A stretch of 13,992 bases of DNA. Origin: Clostridia bacterium. GTDB lineage: Bacteria > Bacillota > Clostridia > Oscillospirales > CAG-272. The notes below the pieces were generated by a model that was not told where the DNA came from, did not search any database, and saw only the letters and a list, made by a program, of their open reading frames with translations. The stretch is taken from NCBI GenBank assembly GCA_900754175.1, contig CAAEBS010000186.1, positions 1 through 13,992 on the forward strand, given 5' to 3'. This document shows, in pieces, positions 6,249 to 10,985 of the stretch (the first letter of the stretch is position 1; each line of letters opens with the position of its first letter). The translations under genes and the position numbers were made by a program.

Positions 6249-8369
6249 TTATTTTGCCGCAGGAGCGGCGCTTTCACTGAAATAGGAGTCGATCGCCTCG
6301 CACAACAGCTTTTCCGCCGCTTCCAGTGAGCTTTGCGGAAGTGCGGCGCCCGCCACGTCAAAGTGCCCGCCGCCGCCGATCTTTTCCAGGATCAGCTGTA
6401 CGTTGATGCTTCCGTTGGAACGGGCGGAAATGTGGACCGTCTCTCCGATCAGGATGAGCGCAAAGGCGGCGTTGATGTTGCGGATGGTAAGCAGCTTGTC
6501 AGCGGCTTTTGCGGCGGCGATCCGGTCGTGTGAGGAGCCGGTGCCCGCAATGGCGGTAATGGCGATCTGATCCCGGTAGATACGGGCTTCGGTGCCGAAC
6601 TGCGACTCGGAGCGGTAGTCCTCAAAGGCTTCCTCAAAGAAGGTCCGGGCGTATTCGGTGCTGGCGCCTGCGCCACGCAGATAAAGAGCGGCGGCAAAGG
6701 TTCGGGTACCTACCGTGCGGGTAAAGTTCTTGGTGTCCACCATGATGCCCGCCATCATGATGTTGGCTTCCTCCTTGCGGAGCACGCCGGCGGGGAGACT
6801 CTGCTCCAGAATCTCGGAGACCAGCTCGCAGGCAGAGGAGGCGGAGGGGTCGATATACAGAGGATTGGGCTTCTGCTCAAATTCCTCTTTCTTGATATGG
6901 TGGTCGATCAGTGCGATCTTGAAAGCGTTGTTGGCAATTTCCGGCGCCTCCAGAATGGCAAAGTTGTTGGCGTCCACCACCACCAGCAGGGTGCCGAAGG
7001 AAATGCCCTCCAGTCCGGTCACGCCGTCCACAAAGCAGTTCTTGTAGTCCGAAAGCTCGATGAGCCGTGCGGTGCTGATGCGGAAGTTTTCCGATTCGGT
7101 GTCCACCACGATCTTGACGTCCACGCCGAGGTATCTTGCCAGGGCGGCAACACCCACGCAGGCACCGATCGAGTCGAAGTCGGGGTTGCTGTGTCCCATA
7201 ACGATGACGTTGGTGGCGTTGGAAATAATGTCGCACAGACGCTTTGCGTAAATACGGGACTGCCCGGAGGTGCGCTTCTGCTGGCTCTTGGTCCGCCCGC
7301 CGAAGTAAAATACGCCCCGGTTGTTCTTTACCACCGCCTGGTCGCCGCCACGCTGGAGCGCCGTGTCAAGCGCCACCAGAGCGTCGTGCTCCCGCTGGGC
7401 AAGATTGGTGCCGGTCATTGCCACGCCCATGGAAACGGTGATCGGAATGTTCTCCTCGCCGATCCGGATCTCCCGGATGTTGTCGAGAACCTCAAATTTG
7501 TTTTTGATACACAGCAGAAGATTCTGCTGGGAAAAGAGCAGAAGATACTTGTTGCGGTCGTATTCCCGCAGGATGCCGCCCATCGAAGCCGCCCAGTTTT
7601 TCAGGATGTTTGCCACCTCGTTGGCTTCGGTCTGATAGCTGCTCTTTACGTACTGGGCAATCTCCTCAAGGTTGTCCAATATAATGTAGGCAACCGCCGG
7701 CTGTTCGTCGTGGTAAAGCCTGGAAATATTCTCAAGCTCGGTCACGTCGTTGAACACCAGCATATAGTACAGGGTACCTTTGGTGTGGATCGGATGGCAG
7801 TCGATGCGGTATTTTCTGCCGTTGATCTCGGCAGAGCATACGGGGGGAGCGGAATTGTTGCCGGTTTCGCCCTCTGCCGGAGCGCTTTCGCCGGCGCCGG
7901 CGGGTGTTTCCGTGTCAGAGGGTTCAGCGGCGCTTGCAGTGGATCTTTCAATGATCTGCTCCAGTGTGATGCCGCACAGGTCGGTGATGTGGAAATTGAA
8001 GAGCGAGTCACGGAAGCCGAACGCCCGGCGCATGGCAAGGTTGAGGGTGACGATCTGCCCCTGCCCGTTGACCACGGCGTACGGGATCTTCAGACGGTTC
8101 CGGAAAGTATAAATGACGCCGCCGTTCTGCTCCTCGGAGGCGGAGGATTCCACCCGGTACAGGCGGAGCCGCCGCCGGATCAGAAGCGTGACGGCAACCG
8201 AGATCAGAATAAAAATAAGAATGAGGATCGTTCCCACCAGAGCGGGGGATGCCTCGGTATAAGTGCAGGTAGCGCTGTGAATGGCAAGGGCAAGAATTGC
8301 CAGTATCATGTAAAACCGGGAGGGGTAGTCCTCAATACGGCTGAACAAATCAAACTTTTTGTTTTGCAT
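6249..8369 (-). CDS. gdpP: Cyclic-di-AMP phosphodiesterase GdpP (PAS, degenerate GGDEF, DHH-DHHA1)
   Basis: Membrane-bound enzyme that hydrolyses c-di-AMP to pApA and so affects osmotic balance, cell wall stress and beta-lactam tolerance. The 706 residues show two N-terminal TM helices (about 19-36 and 43-65), a PAS-like domain (about 85-215), a degenerate GGDEF domain (about 220-350, with RGGDQ at 340-344) and the DHH phosphoesterase domain. The DHH domain has GHSNPDFDSIG at 392-402, a further Asp at 466, and IDHH with Asp489-His490-His491. The DHHA1 domain carries GGGGHFDVAGA (665-675). All catalytic metal ligands appear intact. A low-complexity Ala/Glu/Pro/Thr-rich stretch (about 143-177) splits the PAS-like domain. 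AAAGGA lies 11 bases before the ATG. It is the first gene of the minus-strand operon, behind its own promoter. Confidence 0.95.
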   Translation of the reverse strand: MQNKKFDLFSRIEDYPSRFYMILAILALAIHSATCTYTEASPALVGTILILIFILISVAVTLLIRRRLRLYRVESSASEEQNGGVIYTFRNRLKIPYAVVNGQGQIVTLNLAMRRAFGFRDSLFNFHITDLCGITLEQIIERSTASAAEPSDTETPAGAGESAPAEGETGNNSAPPVCSAEINGRKYRIDCHPIHTKGTLYYMLVFNDVTELENISRLYHDEQPAVAYIILDNLEEIAQYVKSSYQTEANEVANILKNWAASMGGILREYDRNKYLLLFSQQNLLLCIKNKFEVLDNIREIRIGEENIPITVSMGVAMTGTNLAQREHDALVALDTALQRGGDQAVVKNNRGVFYFGGRTKSQQKRTSGQSRIYAKRLCDIISNATNVIVMGHSNPDFDSIGACVGVAALARYLGVDVKIVVDTESENFRISTARLIELSDYKNCFVDGVTGLEGISFGTLLVVVDANNFAILEAPEIANNAFKIALIDHHIKKEEFEQKPNPLYIDPSASSACELVSEILEQSLPAGVLRKEEANIMMAGIMVDTKNFTRTVGTRTFAAALYLRGAGASTEYARTFFEEAFEDYRSESQFGTEARIYRDQIAITAIAGTGSSHDRIAAAKAADKLLTIRNINAAFALILIGETVHISARSNGSINVQLILEKIGGGGHFDVAGAALPQSSLEAAEKLLCEAIDSYFSESAAPAAK

Positions 8370-8460
8370 GAGTAGTCCGGTCCTTTCCTTATAAATGGAT
8401 GCCGCTCAACCGGTGAGATCTGCGGCGAAAGCAGGGCAGGAATATCTACCCTATTATAGT

Positions 8461-8489
8461 ATTATATCATAGAAGCCCCGATTTGTAAA
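8461..8489 (-). promoter_or_regulatory. Sigma-A promoter of the gdpP operon
   Basis: On the minus strand TTTACA (8489-8484) is followed by a 17-base spacer and a perfect TATAAT (8466-8461), preceded by TG plus one base (extended -10). Transcription should begin near 8454, giving a leader of about 85 bases. A second TATAAT (8458-8453) lies just downstream but has no matching -35. Confidence 0.85.
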
Positions 8490-8567
8490 CATTTTCTTTT
8501 CACAATTCGAAACATTTTGCAAAAAATCCGCCTGTAAGAGGGGGCGGCAGAGCCTTTCGGACGCCGG

Positions 8568-8607
8568 AAAACAAAAAATATGAAAAAAATTCAAAAAATA
8601 TTGAAAA
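8568..8607 (+). promoter_or_regulatory. Helically phased A-tracts upstream of the rimP promoter (UP element or curved DNA)
   Basis: A-tracts lie at 8573-8578 (six A), 8583-8589 (seven A), 8593-8598 (six A) and 8604-8607 (four A), with a further AAAA at 8568-8571. The centres of the last four are about 10 bases apart, matching one helical turn, and the array ends 5 bases before the -35 box. Such phasing is known to bend DNA, and A/T-rich sequence in this position binds the RNA polymerase alpha C-terminal domain. The effect on this promoter is inferred. Confidence 0.7.
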
Positions 8608-8612
8608 TCCTA

Positions 8613-8641
8613 TTGCAATTGTGATCGGATTGTGATATAAT
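8613..8641 (+). promoter_or_regulatory. Sigma-A promoter of the rimP-nusA-infB operon
   Basis: TTGCAA (8613-8618), a 17-base spacer, then a perfect TATAAT (8636-8641) with TGA directly before it (extended -10). Transcription should start near 8648, giving a leader of about 80 bases. Phased A-tracts lie directly upstream. The design suggests a strong promoter. Confidence 0.88.
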
Positions 8642-8654
8642 ACCTTAGGATGAA

Positions 8655-8682
8655 AAGAGTGGGTTTGAAAAAGCCCACTCTT
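8655..8682 (+). promoter_or_regulatory. rimP leader hairpin (possible attenuator or processing signal)
   Basis: A 12-bp stem with one G-U pair (AAGAGTGGGTTT, 8655-8666, with AAGCCCACTCTT, 8671-8682) closes a GAAA tetraloop. It starts within about 8 bases of the predicted transcription start. From memory, AGAGTGGG/CCCACTCT hairpins precede rimP in many Firmicutes. Here the stem is followed by TTAATTGTTA and not by a long T-run, so as a terminator it would be leaky. It could instead protect the 5' end or be a protein-binding site. The upper-strand GGGTTT could also pair with AAGCCC at 8713-8718, just before the ribosome binding site. Confidence 0.6.
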
Positions 8683-8728
8683 AATTGTTAAGGTAACCTG
8701 CACAGGGAACCGAAGCCCGGAGGTACAG

Positions 8729-9199
8729 ATGGCAAAAAACACAAAAAGCATTGCGGACACGGTATGGGAGCTGGCGGAGCCGGTGGCGGAAAGCCTCGGG
8801 TGCTGGATCTGGGACGTGGAATTCGTCAAGGAAGGCACGAGACGGGTTTTGCGCATTACGCTGGATTCGGAAGACGGCGTGACCATTGACCACTGCGAGA
8901 AGATGCACCGGGCGATGGATCCGATCCTGGATGAGGCAGACCCGATTGAGGACGCTTATTATCTGGAGGTCTCTTCTCCCGGAATCGAACGGGAGCTTCG
9001 CACCGACGCTCATATCGAAGCGTGCGAGGGATGGGACGTGGAGGTCCGGCTGTACGCTCCCGTGAACGGCGCCAAGGTGTTCCGGGGCGAGCTTCTGCCT
9101 CTCGGCGAAGCGGGAGAGGTTTGTATCCGGTGCGGGAATGAGGTATTGCAGTTCCCACGCAGTTCGGTTGCCAAGATCAATACCGTTTTTGAATTTTAA
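8729..9199 (+). CDS. rimP: Ribosome maturation factor RimP
   Basis: Assists late maturation of the 30S subunit by binding ribosomal protein uS12 and the forming central pseudoknot region. The 156 residues match the family length. The N-terminal domain (about 5-80) contains LGCWIWDVEFVKEGTRRVLRI-type sequence (two short blocks, 23-33 and 36-43) and the D-CE-h pattern around 54-58. The conserved core YYLEVSSPGIERELR spans about 77-91. A C-terminal SH3-like domain follows (about 95-156). GGAGG (8719-8723) lies 5 bases before the ATG. It is the first gene of the plus-strand operon, where rimP normally precedes nusA. The 50-base gap to nusA holds a small bulged hairpin (CCGGCACG with CGTG...CCGG, 9203-9225). 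Confidence 0.96.
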   Translation: MAKNTKSIADTVWELAEPVAESLGCWIWDVEFVKEGTRRVLRITLDSEDGVTIDHCEKMHRAMDPILDEADPIEDAYYLEVSSPGIERELRTDAHIEACEGWDVEVRLYAPVNGAKVFRGELLPLGEAGEVCIRCGNEVLQFPRSSVAKINTVFEF

Positions 9200-9249
9200 C
9201 CGCCGGCACGAAAGCGTGTGACCGGAAAAACAAAGGATGGAGACTGAAA

Positions 9250-10275
9250 ATGAACAAGGAATTTTTCGTTGCGCTTGACCTTCTGGAGAAGGAAAAGGGA
9301 ATCCCCAAGGAGTATATGCTGGAAAAGATCGAAGCGGCATTGCTTTCCGCCTTTAAAAAGGAATACGGCAACAGCACCATGATGCGGATCGCCGTAGACC
9401 CCGAAAAAGAGGACGTCAGGGTTTACCTGCAAAAGGAAGTGGTGGAGGAAGTGACCAACCCCCAGTGCCAGATCTCTCTGGAGGACGCCCGTGCCATCAA
9501 CAAGCGCTCTGAGATCGGAAAGATCGTGGAGACCGAGGTGAAGCCCAAGAATTTCCGCCGTCTGAGTGCCGGCGCCGCAAGATCGGTGATCGTACAGGGA
9601 ATCCGTGAGGGCGAGCGCAAGGCGATGCAGGACGCTTACGAGAGCAAGCGGGAGGAGATCATCACCGCTACCGTCAGCAAAATCGACCCTGTCAACGGCA
9701 ACGTGGTGCTGGAGACCGGTACCAGCCATGCGGTCCTGCTGAAGAGCGAACAGATTCCGGGCGAGACCTTTACGGTGGGCGAGCGCATCAAGGTCTTTGT
9801 CATGGAAGTCAATAAAGAAGCAAGAGGACCGCTGGTTACCCTGTCCCGTGCGCATGCAGGGCTTGTGCGCCGGATGTTTGAGCTGGAGATCCCGGAGATC
9901 CAGGAAGGAATCGTTATGGTGAAGGGCGTTGCCCGTGAGGCAGGCTCCAGAACCAAGATCTCGGTCTGGTCGAGAGACGAGGACGTGGACGCCGTCGGCG
10001 CCTGCATCGGAAACCACGGTATGAGAATTGCCGGGATCGTCGAGGAGCTTCGTGGCGAGAAGATCGACATCGTGAAGTACAGCGAGGTTCCCGAGGAATA
10101 CGTGGCGGCGGCGCTGGCTCCCGCCGAGGTCAGATCGGTCACCTTTACCGGTGAGCGCTCCTGCCGTGTGATCGTGGACGAGGATCAGCTCTCGCTTGCG
10201 ATCGGAAAAGAGGGGCAGAACGCAAGACTTGCGGCAAGACTGACCGGCATGAAGATCGACATCAAGTCGGAATAA
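9250..10275 (+). CDS. nusA: Transcription elongation and termination factor NusA
   Basis: Binds RNA polymerase and nascent RNA, promoting pausing, intrinsic termination and antitermination complexes. The 341 residues show the N-terminal polymerase-binding domain (about 1-125), the S1 domain (about 135-200), KH1 (about 225-285, GxxG loop GNHG at 254-257) and KH2 (about 300-341, loop GKEG at 319-322). The protein ends right after KH2, as is usual in Firmicutes; the acidic repeats of the E. coli protein are absent. The KH1 loop GNHG differs from the GPKG or GMRG forms I know best, a mild variation. A GGATGGAG-type ribosome binding site lies 7 bases before the ATG. It is followed 18 bases later by rnpM. 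Confidence 0.98.
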   Translation: MNKEFFVALDLLEKEKGIPKEYMLEKIEAALLSAFKKEYGNSTMMRIAVDPEKEDVRVYLQKEVVEEVTNPQCQISLEDARAINKRSEIGKIVETEVKPKNFRRLSAGAARSVIVQGIREGERKAMQDAYESKREEIITATVSKIDPVNGNVVLETGTSHAVLLKSEQIPGETFTVGERIKVFVMEVNKEARGPLVTLSRAHAGLVRRMFELEIPEIQEGIVMVKGVAREAGSRTKISVWSRDEDVDAVGACIGNHGMRIAGIVEELRGEKIDIVKYSEVPEEYVAAALAPAEVRSVTFTGERSCRVIVDEDQLSLAIGKEGQNARLAARLTGMKIDIKSE

Positions 10276-10293
10276 AAGCTTCCGGAGGTACGG

Positions 10294-10581
10294 ATGGAAC
10301 AGAAACAAAAGCCGAGGAAGATCCCGCAACGCCAATGCCTCGGTTGCAACGAACATAAGCCGAAATCCGAGCTGCTCCGGGTGCTGAGAACGCCGGAGGG
10401 CGAGATCCTGCTGGACTTTACCGGCAGAAGATCCGGGCGGGGCGCCTATATCTGCCGTGATGTGGCGTGCCTGCGCAAGGCAAGAAAATCCAAGCGGATC
10501 GACCGCAGTCTGGAATGTACGGTGCCCGAAGAGGTGTACGACCGGATGGAAGCGGAGCTTTCCGGAGAGGACGGCAGATAA
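10294..10581 (+). CDS. rnpM: RNase P modulator RnpM (YlxR family)
   Basis: Small RNA-binding protein of the YlxR (DUF448) family. Bacillus work reports that it binds the RNase P RNA and tunes RNase P activity. The 95 residues contain the family blocks RQCLGCNEHKPKSELLRV (13-30), TPEGEILLDFTGRRSGRGAY (33-52) and a basic tail helix (about 60-72). Four cysteines (15, 18, 54, 59) form two close pairs, which may bind metal, though not all family members keep both pairs. GGAGG lies 5 bases before the ATG. It lies between nusA and ylxQ, the invariant Firmicute position, and its stop is 1 base before the ylxQ start. Confidence 0.93.
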   Translation: MEQKQKPRKIPQRQCLGCNEHKPKSELLRVLRTPEGEILLDFTGRRSGRGAYICRDVACLRKARKSKRIDRSLECTVPEEVYDRMEAELSGEDGR

Positions 10582-10582
10582 C

Positions 10583-10903
10583 GTGACCAATGAAAAAAAG
10601 CTTCTGACGACCCTTGGACTTTGCGTCAGAGCCGGAAAGGTCATTTTCGGCGTGCCGATGATCTGCGACGCTATGCGGCGTGGAGGGCACGGAAAGCCTG
10701 TCCTGGTTCTGGAGGCGTCGGACACCTCGGAAAACACACACAAACGCATTTCGGATAAATGTACCTGGTATCAGGCAAAACACATACAATTGAAAGAGAC
10801 CGACGGTGCCGCACTGGCGGCGGCGCTGGGAAGAACTTCTTCGCTGGCGGCGGTCGCCCTGACCGACCCCGACATGAGCCGGATGGCTGAAAAATATCTG
10901 TAA
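10583..10903 (+). CDS. ylxQ: YlxQ, L7Ae-family RNA-binding protein
   Basis: An L7Ae/L30e/S12e-Gadd45-fold protein of 106 residues. Relatives bind kink-turn RNA; the cellular role of YlxQ is not established. Family features visible are GLCVRAGKVIFG (12-23), the central strand PVLVLEASDTSENTHKR (36-52) and SLAAVALTDPDMSRMA near the C-terminus. I place the start at GTG 10583 (VTNEKK...). The open frame extends further upstream to 10457, but that would overlap rnpM extensively and the extra sequence does not resemble the family. GGAGAGG (10564-10570) lies 12 bases before the GTG, a little far, and the 1-base gap after the rnpM stop suggests reinitiation or coupling. An 82-base gap with a structured infB leader follows. 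Confidence 0.9.
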   Translation: MTNEKKLLTTLGLCVRAGKVIFGVPMICDAMRRGGHGKPVLVLEASDTSENTHKRISDKCTWYQAKHIQLKETDGAALAAALGRTSSLAAVALTDPDMSRMAEKYL

Positions 10904-10951
10904 ATCTGACACAAAACTGACACGAGCGCAACTCGAATCCAAGGAAAGGAC

Positions 10952-10973
10952 GTCTTCCGGAAAACCGGAGGAC
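10952..10973 (+). promoter_or_regulatory. Hairpin enclosing the infB ribosome binding site
   Basis: GTCTTCCGG (10952-10960) and CCGGAGGAC (10965-10973) form a 9-bp stem with one U-G pair around an AAAA loop. The only good Shine-Dalgarno sequence for infB, GGAGG (10967-10971), lies wholly inside the 3' strand. When folded, the stem should block the ribosome, so it may act as a translational switch or rely on ribosomes arriving from ylxQ. The adjacent ATG at 10979 is 7 bases from GGAGG, while the infB ATG at 10986 is 14 bases away. Confidence 0.6.
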
Positions 10974-10985
10974 ACGGTATGAACG

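Larger units (their letters stand above)
8370..8728. other. Shared divergent intergenic control region between gdpP and rimP
   Basis: This 359-base gap contains the two divergent promoters, the A-tract array and the rimP leader hairpin listed separately. The gdpP leader (about 8370-8454) can form a nested stem at 8401-8426 (GCCG/CGGC outside, CTCA/TGAG inside), which is modest and of unknown role. Bases 8527-8567 form a GC-rich patch between the two AT-rich flanks. The -35 boxes are 123 bases apart, so one bound protein or local supercoiling could affect both operons. I see no coding gene. Confidence 0.8.

Noticed and set aside
9203..9225. Bulged hairpin between rimP and nusA as a kink-turn target for YlxQ
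   Set aside because: It has an 8-bp stem with a 3-base bulge, but the tandem G-A pairs that define a kink-turn are absent.
10906..10923. Direct repeat CTGACAC twice, 11 bases apart, as an operator or promoter upstream of infB
   Set aside because: Only two 7-base copies and no matching -10 box downstream; likely chance.
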